64,000 nucleotides of DNA from Callorhinus ursinus (lineage: Eukaryota > Chordata > Mammalia > Carnivora > Otariidae): assembly GCF_003265705.1 (NCBI RefSeq), contig NW_020312902.1, forward strand, positions 11,478,419 to 11,542,418, written 5' to 3'. Shown piece after piece: positions 47,187-58,705 of this stretch. Position numbers and translations under genes: made by a program. Every line of letters starts with the position of its first letter. Position 1 is the first letter of the stretch. The notes under the pieces are model-generated. The model searched no databases and had not been told where the DNA came from. It saw only the letters and a program-made list of their open reading frames with translations.

Positions 47187-49319
47187 AGATAAAGTGAGCT
47201 AAGGATTACTGTGTTACTTAAATATGACGCCCATGACTGCTCTTCCCCACCCCTTTTTTTTTTCCGGGGGTGGGGAGATTTTTGGCTCTGTGTTCTCACT
47301 GCTTCCTCTGTTTGCTCTCCGTTTTCTTTAGTCACAGGTTGGGGTTTATCGCCAGGCAGGCCAGATCCTTACTTCTTTATAGACCCCTTGTTTTGGCCAC
47401 AGGTCTTTTTGCTAAACTGTTCATTATTGGGTTGCCTTTATGCGTTTTGGTTCCCACGGTTCTCACTGATTTATGAGCTTGTTGGAGCAGAAACAAAAGA
47501 ACGGAGGGGTGTCTGCAGAGAGAATCTACAGCACCACTTCCTTCCAGGCCCTCAGTTCACTAGCACACACGTGTATGCACACACACTCGCGTGCATGCCT
47601 TCCTCTCTGGGATTCACACTGTATTGTGTGAATATAAATTCTTCAGATGAATTCTATTGATCCTCGAGGATCTGACTGACTCATTGAACACCAGCACACA
47701 TGTGCAGTTAGGCTGAAACTAGGGACAGGAAGGTGCTCAGAAATCCAGGCAGCCCTCCGCTCCTTTTGTTCTTAGGGGCTATATGTTCCGTTGTTTCTGT
47801 TTGTTTGTAAACATGGGCTTTATTGGTCTCATCCTGCTTGGGTCTTTGCCAGCCCATGTCATGTGCCCACACCCAAACTGACCTCAGGCACAGGAGGTGC
47901 ATGGTTGCTTAGGCCTGGGTCTTGTGATAATCCCTGAGCCAGGGAGAGGGTGGAGATGACCCCAGGGATGATATTCAGCAATCACTGGGTTGGCGCCCAG
48001 CCCAGAGTCTGATGGGTCAGTGCCGTCATTACAGTGATGGCTTAAATATGTTGACTATCACTTCTGATCAGCCATCCCTGAGCACATACACTGCTGTGCA
48101 CAGAGGATGGTGGGGGAGGGGGGGAGGTGGTACTAAGAACATAGGAGCTGGGAGTCGCCTCCGGGCAGACATAAGCGGGCGGTTCTCCCGCACGTAGGAT
48201 TAGCGGGGAACTTCACCCGCTGTCAGTTAACATGACCAGGAGAGACTGGCTGCTGGGCCTCAGTCGCAGGGCTAATGTCTAGGGAGAAGGAGTCCAATCT
48301 GCCCTTTGGGTCAGGGGTCCATCCCTGCTACAGTGAACAGTGATGGGGCTGGAGGGGAGGTAACTGTACTTGCTTTAGCAATTGGGTTGTAGGGCAATGC
48401 CCTTGTCACACAGAAGAGGGTCCTGAGTTATACACCCTAAAGGAATCTACCCCACAAAAGGATTGTTCGCTAAATTTCATTTTAACCTGATGGCTGTTTT
48501 CCATTAGGCTTCACACTCTATATAAGAAACCCCGAATAAATTGTTGTGTGCTTTAGGAAAACCCCAGCAGACCAAAGAAAATGATAGGATCCTGTTCTTG
48601 TGCTTGTGGTGAGGTGTTTAGATTATTGAACTCTTCCCCCAACAAGGTCAATTATGCAGAGTTTTGGTCCCAAGGAAATGATGTAACGAAATTAAAGTGT
48701 GGAAAGTTCGGTAGGAGCCTCAGAAAGTACAATTCTTTAATGTATTAAGGGCCTGACACTCGCTTTATTGTTTAAATTCAGGACCCCTTCATCAGACTCT
48801 CTGTGACTCCACGTAAGCTTATGTTTCCTTGATAGATTGCTCTAATGTATGTACATACATGAAAGTAAAAGCCAGCTTTTATTTTGCGGTGCATCTGCTG
48901 TGTGAAGTGTAGTCGGCATGTTAGAAAATTAAAAGATATGCAATTCTGTCTCAGTGGGGACAGAGGCTGTTAGAGGCCCTAAGTCTCAACCCGAGCAGTG
49001 AGAAGGGCATGCCCCAGGGACAGGAGGAACAGCTTGCCCTAGACTGCTAAAGTCAGGTTCACCAGGCTCCTTTCCCCCTTGTGGGGCACTGTGACTGATG
49101 CCCTGGCCTAGGGAGGATGTTTTTTTCCTCATCTCAAGAAGGGGGGTGAGTTAGTAAAATAAAAAGATAAATAAAAATTTAGTGTGCAAATAAGCAAACA
49201 AAAGTAATACCGGGCCTTTCTTCTGAAGGAGCAACCTCTATGGGCTTAAGCTTTGGAAAGTGTGGAAGGAATCATCTGTTGACCCTTCAGTCTTAGGATC
49301 ACTTTCAATGGAGGATATG
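47187..49319. other. Unique intronic DNA downstream of the exon
   Basis: No second exon found. The 149-codon frame beginning at 47211 is out of context and shows no recognisable homology; its upper part overlaps the intron start. Confidence 0.5.
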
Positions 49320-49378
49320 TGCACATACATATGCACACGTAAATACACACACACACGTATACACATATAATATACCTG
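49320..49378. repeat. (CA)n-like imperfect microsatellite
   Basis: Interrupted CACATA/CACACA repeats. Confidence 0.8.
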
Positions 49379-49799
49379 CATATGTTTACTTTTCTGATCG
49401 AGCCACGATAGTCATTTACCATGTCTGCCCTATGTTACATGTCTCATTTGTAGCAAATAACTACTGTGGGTGCTCTATACCATTAGAACTATCAGTTTAA
49501 TACTTTGATAGAAGAACCCATGCCTAAATGAAAATATAATTTAGAAAAGAAAAGAGGGAAGGAAAAAGAAAAATATTTTGAATACTTCATAACTGCTTTG
49601 GTAGGGCTTGTGTTTTAGGGTGGTTCACAATTCCCATGTTTGGTCTTTAGGGGATCTCTTTGGGGTGTTAATATAGAAGAGGAGAGGGGGAGTCTGGGTT
49701 AGCCCTGCTTGAAGGAAACTGGTGCCAAACTCGTTTTCTCCTACATCAGCTCTTACTTTCTTTTTAGAAACCTGGCTTAAAATTGGGGGCTTGCTGGGG
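49379..49799. other. Unique intronic DNA
   Basis: Nothing recognised. Confidence 0.5.
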
Positions 49800-49925
49800 A
49801 CAAGGTGGAATTTAGGTATTCTCATTATATCCCTAGCACAGAGCACTGGACTTAGCCCATTGACGATGCTCAGTAAGCATCTGTTCTTGAACAGACCAGT
49901 GAATACTTAAATTTCATATTCTTAC
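49800..49925 (+). repeat. L2 3'-end remnant
   Basis: CATTATATCCCTAGCACAGAGC and GATGCTCAGTAAGCATCTGTTC match the L2 end. Confidence 0.6.
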
Positions 49926-50355
49926 TCATTTATTCAACAAAGATGTATTGATTAACTCCTGTAGGTCTTAGATTGTTCTAGTCCACGGAGGGGAACGTGG
50001 GTATGTACATAGATCAAGAGCACGTAAGCTCTGTCTGTCTTTCAGGTGTTCATTGTCTAGAGGGGGGCAAAGATCTGTGGACAGTTCAAATGAGAGTTAA
50101 ATGTACTTGTATGGAACCTACCTTCTATAACTGTATTGGATTGGGTACTTAGGCAGCCACCTAAAGCTGCCCGATCCCAGAAGAAGATAGATCTAACGTA
50201 AACAGACAGACTGTCATACGACCTAAGTTTTGTAATAAAGACACGAGATAAGTGTTGCTTCTTTACTTTACTCACATGTATATTTTCTCTCAACTAGACT
50301 TTAAATCCTTAAACCCAACACCTTTCTGGTTTAATGATAATGGCAAAGATTCTTG
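49926..50355. other. Unique intronic DNA
   Basis: Nothing recognised. Confidence 0.5.
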
Positions 50356-50510
50356 TGATAATGATGATAATGACAACAATAATAAAAACGAACTGTTATT
50401 GAGCGGTCACTATGTGCCAGGCATGAAATTAAGTGCCACACATGCAGTATTGCGTCCTCTTACTTCATTTTTATGGTGTGCTCTGGGTTATGCAATTAGT
50501 AAATAATAGG
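50356..50510 (-). repeat. MIR
   Basis: TATTGAGCGGTCACTATGTGCC, AGGCATGAAATTAAGTGCC and CGTCCTCTTACTTCATTTT are reverse MIR blocks. Confidence 0.7.
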
Positions 50511-51335
50511 CCATACACTTACGGGGATGTTAATAAACTTCAATCATTTTACTGCTTACCTGTCTTTGGGAGTCCCCTCTGCCTTCTGGTGATTCTTTCT
50601 GTACCTGAGCAAATAAGCAAACAAAATTTTAATCCTAAATATATGAAATAGAGTTTTTAAAGAACTGTGACATTCTGAGCAGCTTATTACTATTCCAGAA
50701 AAATATCAGGCAAAAGGGAAATGGCTTCTTGTCCAACAAAGAGACACAAGCACTTTTCAGTGGAGCCCTTATTCTTTACAAGTTTTTCCCACCAAACAGT
50801 GAGAAGGGGTCAAGTGGCAAATGGCGTGGGGTGTCAGAACAAGAGAGAGGTCGAGAGGCAGTTGACCTTGTAGTGATGTCCTAGGCTTCGCACCTTGCTG
50901 GCTCAGCAAGCTGTGGATGACAGGGTGAGGTGCAGCTGCGCTGAATTAATGAGCTCCTACTCCCAGGTGGTCTTGTCATTGACTACACCTTAATCTTGGA
51001 GCAAGTTGTTGATTTTGTTTTGTGTTGAGTTGTTGTTCACTCAGGGAGTCCAACCGAGAGGAAAGGGGGATAATCTGACACACAACAATTCACTACCCCT
51101 CAGAATCTTCTCCACTTCACAGTGGATTAAGCTTTGAGATTCGGTAGAGCTGGTGGTTTTGCCATATTGGAGCAAGATAAGCTTAAAGGTTGAGATAAAT
51201 AAAATGTCAAAATCTAGATACAGTATCTCTGAGAAGAAATATATTCATCTTTTTTCCCTCTAGTGCCTGGGTAATCAGCACTTTGCTGAGAGAGGCTTAG
51301 CTGGTGAGAGAGCCCTAGGCAATTTTGGAAGGAGC
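50511..51335. other. Unique intronic DNA
   Basis: Nothing recognised. Confidence 0.5.
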
Positions 51336-51351
51336 TGAAAGGGATACTCTT

Positions 51352-51571
51352 TTTTTTTTTTTTCTATTTATTTATTTATTTCTGATGTAGTGTTCCATGA
51401 TTCACTGTTTGCGTATAACACCCAGTGCTCCATGCAGAACGTGCCCTCCCTAATACCCATCACCAGGCTAACCCATCCCCCACCCCCTCCCCTCTAGAAC
51501 CCTCAGTTTGTTTCTCAGAGTCCATCGTCTCTCATGGTTCCTCTCCCCCTCCAATTACCCCTCTTCAATTT
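51352..51571 (-). mobile_element. 5'-truncated L1, about 220 bp of 3'UTR
   Basis: Minus-strand match to the L1 3'UTR end. A perfect 16-bp duplication TGAAAGGGATACTCTT lies at 51336-51351 and 51572-51587. Confidence 0.96.
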
Positions 51572-51587
51572 TGAAAGGGATACTCTT

Positions 51588-52885
51588 AAAGGGACAGGCA
51601 GCCCTCAGTGCCCGTGTCCTAGAGCTCAGCTGACATGGCTGACTTCTCTTCAAATCCAGGGTACCATTTCAGATTCAGGTGAAACACAAGCAAGCGTCCG
51701 AACACATCTTCAAATTAGGTACTTTTCTAGGAGCAATACCTGCTTTTGGGGCACAAGGAGCATGTGGCTAAGGTAGGGAGCATGGGTAGGCTTTCTGTTT
51801 GATTCCACCCTGGGAGCCAGCCCTGGGTCCTCATCCCAGGAGCAGCTTTGTTTCATCTTGGGTGTTACACACAGCAATTATCAAGAGAGGCTTCCCCGTG
51901 GAGTCTTTGTGGAGAGGATAGCTCTGTGGAGAGTCCCCTGAGGCAGCGTCTGTGTGGGGTTGGCTGCAGACAGTGCTGTCTGGAGAGTGTGCGCAGCTCA
52001 GGCTGACAGAAGCTGACCGGAAGGCTGGGACTCTGCCTTCCCTGTGGTGGATGCGCATTAGCTGGGCCTGTCTTGCCTTCCCACTCCTCATCCAGGGCAA
52101 GAACAGAGGGCAGCTTGGGACAGGTTGTTAGTCCCTGCTTTGAAGGATGCTTTGCTACAAAATCCAGCTTTCAGTCAACTACAAAAATAAGAATATAAAA
52201 AATAGGGATACCCACCCTAAAAAAAGAAAAAGAATCAAGCTACAGTATGGTAATTTCCCCATAGGAGGACTCTTCATGTCACACAGCTCTGATGATGTTA
52301 CTCTTCCTGGTGCATGCACATGCCTAGTGCCTTTCCCGGGGCCGCAAGGAGAGAGCCGCACTCCCCGGCAGGATCATGACATGCTTTGGATTCTGGATTC
52401 TGGATTCTTTTGAGCTTTCTAAATCTCACTCCCTTTCCCATATTTGAGTCACATGGAGTTACTTGTCGCTCCTGGAGTTATAAGACTATTGTATGAAACC
52501 TTATTGTTATTTTTTTAAAAAATTGAAAAAATCTAATATATGCTCAATTATGATGAGCCAAACAGTGCAGAGACAAATAAAAATGTTAATAGTCTCTTCC
52601 CACACAGATCTCGCCTTCCTGAGGTCGATGATGCTAAGAGTCTTTGGTGATTCCGCCCATATCATCATGCCCCAACTCAAAAAGATCAACAGATACACAC
52701 GTATGTCAGGACCACTTTTTTGTTTGTTTAAGAAAATAGGAATAACTAGTCACAGAACTCTGATAACCTGTTTGTTTCCTTAACAGTGAGTCACCGGTGT
52801 CTGTCCTGATGACAGTGTTAAGAAGATAAAGTTAAGCATCAGATCGTATGGATGTCCAGTGCAGAGTTAAACAGCTACACCCTAA
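51588..52885. other. Unique intronic DNA
   Basis: Nothing recognised. Confidence 0.5.
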
Positions 52886-53110
52886 CTTAGGTAGTGCTTC
52901 ATGCGTGCCAGGAAATGTTCTCAGTGCTTTTTACCTTCCTATCAGCCTACGGAACAGGCACTCCTAGTATCCCAGGTTTGCAGGGGAGAGGAGTGAGGCT
53001 TGCAAAGCTGAGTCACGTTCCCAACACAATGCAGCCAGAAGTGGTTCCTGAATCGATCCCTTTAATGCCTGTGCCCCACGGCCTCCCCATTACCTTTTCA
53101 GTGGATCTCT
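52886..53110 (-). repeat. MIR
   Basis: CATGCGTGCCAGGAAATGTTC, AGGGGAGAGGAGTGAGGC and AAAGCTGAGTCACGTTCCC follow the reverse MIR order. Confidence 0.75.
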
Positions 53111-53650
53111 AGCTCATGTCCACAATATTTGCTATTACATATAGCACTTCCATAAACATATTGTAATCATGTCCTTGTGTTGGGGTAATTTTCTTGCTGT
53201 AGCTACTCTGGAGTCCTAAAGGTGATACTGTGGTATCAAAAATATATACATAATTAGCGTTAATGGATAGCTGAGATGATTTTTAAAAAAGATTGGAACA
53301 ATTCACACCCATAAGCAGTAATAAATTATATATTTCCCAATGATTTCGCCAGCCCTGGGGATTTTCAATTTAAAAATTGAATTTAAAATTAAAATTTAAA
53401 ATTTAATTCAGTTGAAAATTTTGCGAGTCTTTTCAGTGAAAATGGTGTGTTGATCTCCGTGTGGTTTAAGGGGTATTTCTCTGGTGTCTAGTGACACTGA
53501 ACACTTTTTCTTAGGTTTATTTCTCTGTGGCTCTGTAGACCTTTTGTTCCCACCTGCCTCTCCCTGAAGCCAAACTAAATTGTTCCTTCCTCATTAATAC
53601 TGTAGCACATTACATATCTTTGTTTTAGGATGGTTGTATATATTTATTTG
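53111..53650. other. Unique intronic DNA with AT hairpin
   Basis: ATTTTCAA (53361-53368) pairs with TTGAAAAT (53412-53419) around an AT-only centre. Nothing else recognised. Confidence 0.5.
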
Positions 53651-53960
53651 GTTCAGTTTAACGAACATCGACTAGCCCCCTATTTTGTGCCAGGCACTGT
53701 GCTAGACAGACCCTGGGGAAAAAGATCCAAGTAAGAAATCGTTTCTTCCCTACAAAAACTGCAAATCTAGTGAAGGGCAGACACTCAGCAGGTGATTACA
53801 GAAGTGTGGCAAATGCAGCGTGTAGCTACGCACGAGCTATTGTCAATACTCATCTATTTTCATACTGGCCTGGAAACTCAAAGTCTGTGACCACGTCTTA
53901 GTTACTTTTGTTTGCTTGGCACCTAAAATAGAACTTGGCACATATTAAATATCATTATAT
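53651..53960 (+). repeat. Ancient MIR/L2-class remnant
   Basis: CTATTTTGTGCCAGGCACTG, then CTGGAAACTCAAAGTCTGTG and CTTGGCACATATTAAAT. Probably two old fragments side by side. Confidence 0.5.
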
Positions 53961-54054
53961 GTTTTTTTTGCTTAGAAGCAATATATTAAGAAATGGTTTA
54001 GGGTTTTTAAAATCCGGGTTTGTGTCTTGTACTGGTTTATATCCTAAATTTTTT

Positions 54055-54077
54055 TTTTAAGTTTTATTTATTTATTT

Positions 54078-54116
<39 letters not shown>

Positions 54117-54251
54117 GGAACACAAGCAGGGGGAGTGGGAGAGGGAGAAGCAGGCTTCCTGCCGAGCAGGGAGCCCGATGTGGGGCTTGGTCCCAGGACC
54201 CTGGGATCATGACCGGAGCCGAAGGCAGACACCCAACAACTGAGCCACCCA
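54055..54251 (-). mobile_element. CAN SINE, minus, with (GA)n
   Basis: Full body with a 15-unit GA run (54079-54109), last head bases missing. A perfect 21-bp duplication starts GGTTTATATCCTAAA (54034-54054, 54252-54272). Confidence 0.97.
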
Positions 54252-54272
54252 GGTTTATATCCTAAATTTTTT

Positions 54273-54869
54273 AACCTCATGCCCTCCAGGTAGCAGATAC
54301 TGTTATGAATCATGTGCTACATTATCTTGTGAAAGGACATCACAGTCGATCAAAGAGTAGGAACACAGCCAGTGCCAAGTGGGAAGAGCCCAGATTCAAG
54401 TTCGGGAAACTGGTAATGTCCATAGATGACCATGAATGTTTGTTGGCCTCCTCAATTCTGACAAAATCTTCTTGAATACCCACATGAAGGCTGTTTCTAT
54501 AAGGATCCTCCTGCAGACTCTGCACACCTTCGTGAGATCTCTGTGAGGGTTAGGCCTCGGGCTGCCCCCTCTCTGCGCTCCTCGTTGACCTCAGTGGTTG
54601 GCTCTGTGCTGAGTCCCCCATTTCTCTTTTTAGCAAAGTAATGGATGAGATACACATTAAAGCAATCATTGCCCTGATGTTCTCGTAACTTTATCAATAT
54701 GAGCCCAGGAAACAAGAAAATATTCCTAGAGAAAGCGGAGCAACTAACATTCTAATATCAAAACTCGTTATAGATTCAGGAAATACTTAGAATGTTAATT
54801 ACCATTTTACTCCACTGTCTTTGAGTATAGAATTCTATACTGAGCACAAAGAATTTCAGAAGATGCACA
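54273..54869. other. Unique intronic DNA
   Basis: Nothing recognised. Confidence 0.5.
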
Positions 54870-55215
54870 ATTTAATTATGTGTAGCAACATACAGTTTCA
54901 TTATTCGGTCAATGCAACTCATTCATATTTCAGATCTCAGCCTGAATACCACCTTATTTCTAAAAAACTATTTATATCCACCTTATTTAAAAGAAGGCCC
55001 TTGTTTTTGTCTGCCACAGGTTCTTTGTGTATTTCATTCAGTGTACATGTTGTGATCTGTAATGATTTTATTACTTGGCTATTGTCTGATGCCCACCGCT
55101 CGAATATAAACTCCCTGAGGGCAGAGACTTTGTATTTTTCACTTTCTGTTTTATTGCAAATGCCCAGAAAAGTGCCTGGCACATTGCCATTTAAGTGAGA
55201 TTTGTCAAATTAACT
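54870..55215 (+). repeat. L2, 3' portion
   Basis: CTCAGCCTGAATACCACCTTATTTCT, AAACTCCCTGAGGGCAGAGAC and AGTGCCTGGCACATTGCC are L2 blocks in order. The 125-codon frame starting 54821 derives from it. Confidence 0.78.
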
Positions 55216-55430
55216 GAATTTATAAGTAAGTACACATCTGGAATCATGCTAAATGGTGTGAATCCAGATATGAATAAGATCTGATTGTCACCCTTAAGCA
55301 ACTCACAGTCTGGTGGGAGAGACAGATAAATAAATGAGATTAATGTGTCAAGTACCATAATAGAGGCACCATAACACGCTCTGGGTTGGGGAAGAGAAAG
55401 CTTCCTGGATGAAAGGATACCTGATCTGAC
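55216..55430 (+). repeat. Ancient interspersed repeat remnant
   Basis: CACCCTTAAGCAACTCACAGTC, GGGAGAGACAGATAAATAAA and AGCTTCCTGGATGAA form a known old pattern; a SINE interrupts its right side. Confidence 0.5.
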
Positions 55431-55618
55431 TTTTTTTTTTAAGATTTTATTTATTTGAGAGAGAGATTGTGCATCAGCAGAGGGGAGAAGCAGAGGGAGA
55501 GGGAGAAACAGACTCCCCACTGAGCAGGGAGCCCAATGTGGGGCTCAATCCCAGGACCCTGAGATCATGACCAGAGTTGAAGGCAGCCGCTTAACTGACT
55601 GAGCCACCCAGATGCCCC
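55431..55618 (-). mobile_element. CAN SINE, minus, no clear duplication
   Basis: T-run/AAGATTTTATTTATTTGAG start and GAGCCACCCAGATGCCC end. Flanks do not form a convincing duplication. Confidence 0.93.
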
Positions 55619-55661
55619 CCTCACTCTTGATGAACAAGTAGGAATAAAAGAGGCTAATTAT

Positions 55662-55856
55662 TTTTTTTAAAGATTTTATTTATTTATTTGAGAGAGAGAG
55701 AAACAGTGATAGCAAGAGAGAGCACAAACAGGGAGGAGAGGGAGAAGCAGACTCCCTGCTGAGCAGGGAACCTGATGTGGGGCTCAATCCCAGGACCCCA
55801 GGATCATAACCTGAGCTGAAGGCAGACACTTAACTGACTGAGCCACCCAGGCGCCC
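55662..55856 (-). mobile_element. CAN SINE, minus
   Basis: Full copy, 43 bp from the previous one in the same orientation. Duplication GAGGCTAATTAT at 55650-55661 and 55857-55868. Confidence 0.96.
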
Positions 55857-55868
55857 GAGGCTAATTAT

Positions 55869-56960
55869 ATATTTATTAAGTGTATACTGTATTCTAGGCA
55901 TTTTTATATGCTGATGACACAGCCTCTTAAGGAGATTACACGAGATCACAATATAGTCTGTGTGTGGATGGAGTATTTTAGAGATGATGTCAGAAAAATA
56001 GAAATGGGCCAATTCAAATTCATCTGTGCTAGGTATTCTGACATTTATCCCAGAGGAAGTAATGCATCATTGAAAGTTTGGAGCAAGGGAAAGACTTGAT
56101 GAAATGGGAATTTTAGGGAAAAAATTTTCATGGTATCATGTTGAAGATATAGATGGAAAAGAACAAGACTGGTGACCATGAGAACAGTGGTCAGTAAGGT
56201 AAGAGATGAAAAGGGGTTGACTTTTGGTGGTGGGCGGGCAGGAGTATGGGATTTCATGGGGTGGTGAGTCCAATAGATCTTATAAAGTAAAAATGAATGG
56301 AACAATTGGATGAGTGAGAAGGTGGGAGGAAGAGACATTTCTAGAATGACTTTTCTGCTATTTTCTTGGATAGTCCAGTGGATGGTGAGGGCATGTACTG
56401 CATACATCTGCTCTACTGATGTCTACTGAGCACCTACAACTGAGAATAGGTTATAGAAACAACTCTTCCAAGGAAGAAGCTGTGAAGGGAAATAAAGGAA
56501 GAAACATGATTTTCCATAAAGGAGGTCATAGATTATATCTTCCTTTCTTGAAGAGAGAGCAACCCTGACCATGTTTTATGGGGGGATGAATCAGTGGGAA
56601 GATGTTGAAAATGTGGGAAAACCTCAGAGTGAATCCAACTGGTAGAAGGTTGAGTGGCAGAGAAGATAAGTGTTGGGAGCTTATCCAGTCATGGTAGATC
56701 AGGATGGACTGAGGGGTGAGCACAGGGGAGTATTTCTTCTACCAAGCAAGGAAGCCAGAGTGGGGCACGCACAGATCAGCTTTCCTGGGAGACCAGGAGT
56801 TGAGGGAGTTCCTGACATTTGGATTTACGGTGAGTGAGAAACAGACTTGAGGATCAACAATGTGGAAGGGCTGCTGAGGAGGCATGAGGCGGGAGGGCTC
56901 AGGGGCCTGCAGGTGCAGTGCTGGGCGGCTATAGACTGGGGTTAGCATGACTGTGCTTTC
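55869..56960. repeat. Ancient interspersed repeat remnant (weak)
   Basis: The stretch has the A/G-rich look of old repeats (GTTTGGAGCAAGGGAAAGACTTGATGA, GGTGAGGGCATGTACTG, GAAACAGACTTGAGG) and may be several fragments. I cannot assign a family. Confidence 0.3.
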
Positions 56961-57955
56961 ACTGCAGTGAGCCTTATGTCATACTCAAGAAGACAGTTGG
57001 TTTTGTAGTTCCTGAGAGGTGTTGAACAATGACAACAGGGTGAGGGAGCTGAGGAGGTTGCCATGGTAGATGAGGGGGTCCGTGCTACATAGAGAAGAAA
57101 GTGAAGCTGGGGGTTGGGGGAGGACAAACAGCAGAACAGTAGGATCCCCAATCCAAGTGTGTTTAAAAGCCTACAGAACACTTAAGAAATAATATCCAGA
57201 GGAGTGTGACTTTTAATAATATTAAACTTAGTACATATCTAGCCCCCAGGGGACTTTGTGAAAAGGAACTGGTCAGAGCAGGTGGAGTTTATCTGAAAAG
57301 CCTTTTATTAAAGCTATTGTTAAGAAATCCATTCAGCTCTGTAGGAGAAGGAGTTGCTATTTTTCTGCATGTGTATGGAACTGCTGGATCTGCTTGTCAG
57401 GTCCCCCACGTTCCTAGGTATTCGTGTGACAACTTACCTCCATAGCTTTGGCGAACACTGAGCAGCCTCCTCTGATCTGGTTATGGCAGGTTTTCACCAG
57501 GCAGCTCTTAACCTCCAAGACCTACGGCTTGTGTATTAACCACGTCTGGTAGTCACTGTCATACCTTTCTTGAGGGAGAAAAAAGAGAGACAGAGACAGA
57601 CCAGCTCAGATGTCACATTGAAGTGATGTTGAGTTTCTTTTGGTCCCTTTTTTTTTTCTTTCCACAGTTTGCTCTGGAGCCCATTCCAATGATTTGCTCC
57701 TTTTATATTTAAAAGTCTAGTTTTTGGACTTTAATTTTCTGGATTCTAAATTTATGTTGCTTTGGCTTCCCCTATCCCTCTCCTCTTGGATAACCATATT
57801 CCTTGAGTTTGATCACTCCACTTCCTAGAATTCCAATGAAGGAAGATCATTATATGCTCTAGCCATGGTCAACTGCTTGTAGGTTCCACCAGACAACAGG
57901 GGCACTTGGAAGGCCAGTCCATAAACAGGTCAGCACTTGGGCTTGGATGTTGAAC
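56961..57955. other. Unique intronic DNA
   Basis: Nothing recognised. Confidence 0.5.
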
Positions 57956-58145
57956 TGCCTAGACAGGAATCCAGGCTATGTCCACTCACTAGCTCTGAGA
58001 TGGTGGTGGGGTTTCTTAATCTCTCTGCTCCATTTCCTCATCAGAGAAAAAGGAGTCATAATAGCACTTATCTCATAGAATTATGGTGATGGTTATGTTA
58101 AATGTGTATCACCTGCTAAACACTCAGTAAATAATGCAAAACAAA
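57956..58145 (+). repeat. MIR
   Basis: TCACTAGCTCTGAGATGGTG, TTAATCTCTCTGCTCCATTTC and ACTCAGTAAATAATG are sense MIR blocks. Confidence 0.75.
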
Positions 58146-58235
58146 CAAAAACATTGGATTTTATGCTGCTGTGGTTGTCTTTGCTTGAAATATTTTTTCT
58201 CCTGTATTCGATTTATCTAATAAATGATGATGATA

Positions 58236-58470
58236 GCCATTTATAATGGCTGTTTCCTTTGTGCCAGGAACTTCTTCAAGAGAGCTTTATTCATATCAAC
58301 TAAATTAATTCTTCCAATAACCCTATGAGTTGGTACTATTTTTGTACCCATTTTATAGATGAGGAAACTTATACACAGGATCATAAGGGTAGTAAGCAGT
58401 AGAGAAGAGATCTGAATCCAGGCATTCTGGGTCTAGGATGCAGGCTTTGAACCCCACAGGGATTCTCTCT
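58236..58470 (-). repeat. MIR
   Basis: TTTGTGCCAGGAACTTCTTC, CCAATAACCCTATGAGTTGG, TTTTATAGATGAGGAAACTT and GAATCCAGGCATTCTGGG are near-canonical reverse MIR. Confidence 0.85.
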
Positions 58471-58549
58471 TCCCTGACCACCCTCTTCCATATAGAGAAT
58501 AAATTACTGCTCATGTGCTTTTACTGTTTTACATGTTTTCCTTTTTGAA

Positions 58550-58705
58550 TGCATTACTTTGAATTGTAAGTACTTTCTGTATATTTATTCCCCTTACTGG
58601 CAATATTTTGAAGATTGCCTGTTCTCTTATTCCCTTTTGTATCCCCAGTGCCGAGCACAGTTCTTGGCCTGTAGTATGTGTTCAGTAAAAAGGAGCACCA
58701 GGACA
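58550..58705 (+). repeat. L2 3' end
   Basis: GAATTGTAAGTACTTTCTG, TTGTATCCCCAGTGCCGAGCACAG, and GTGTTCAGTAAAAAG. Confidence 0.72.

Noticed and set aside
47211..47660. 149-codon plus open frame just after the exon
   Set aside because: Begins after the strong donor and has no homology; intron.
2245..55856. Regularly recurring similar blocks, checked as a possible CRISPR-like array
   Set aside because: Dispersed SINE copies with separate target duplications, irregular spacing, both strands.
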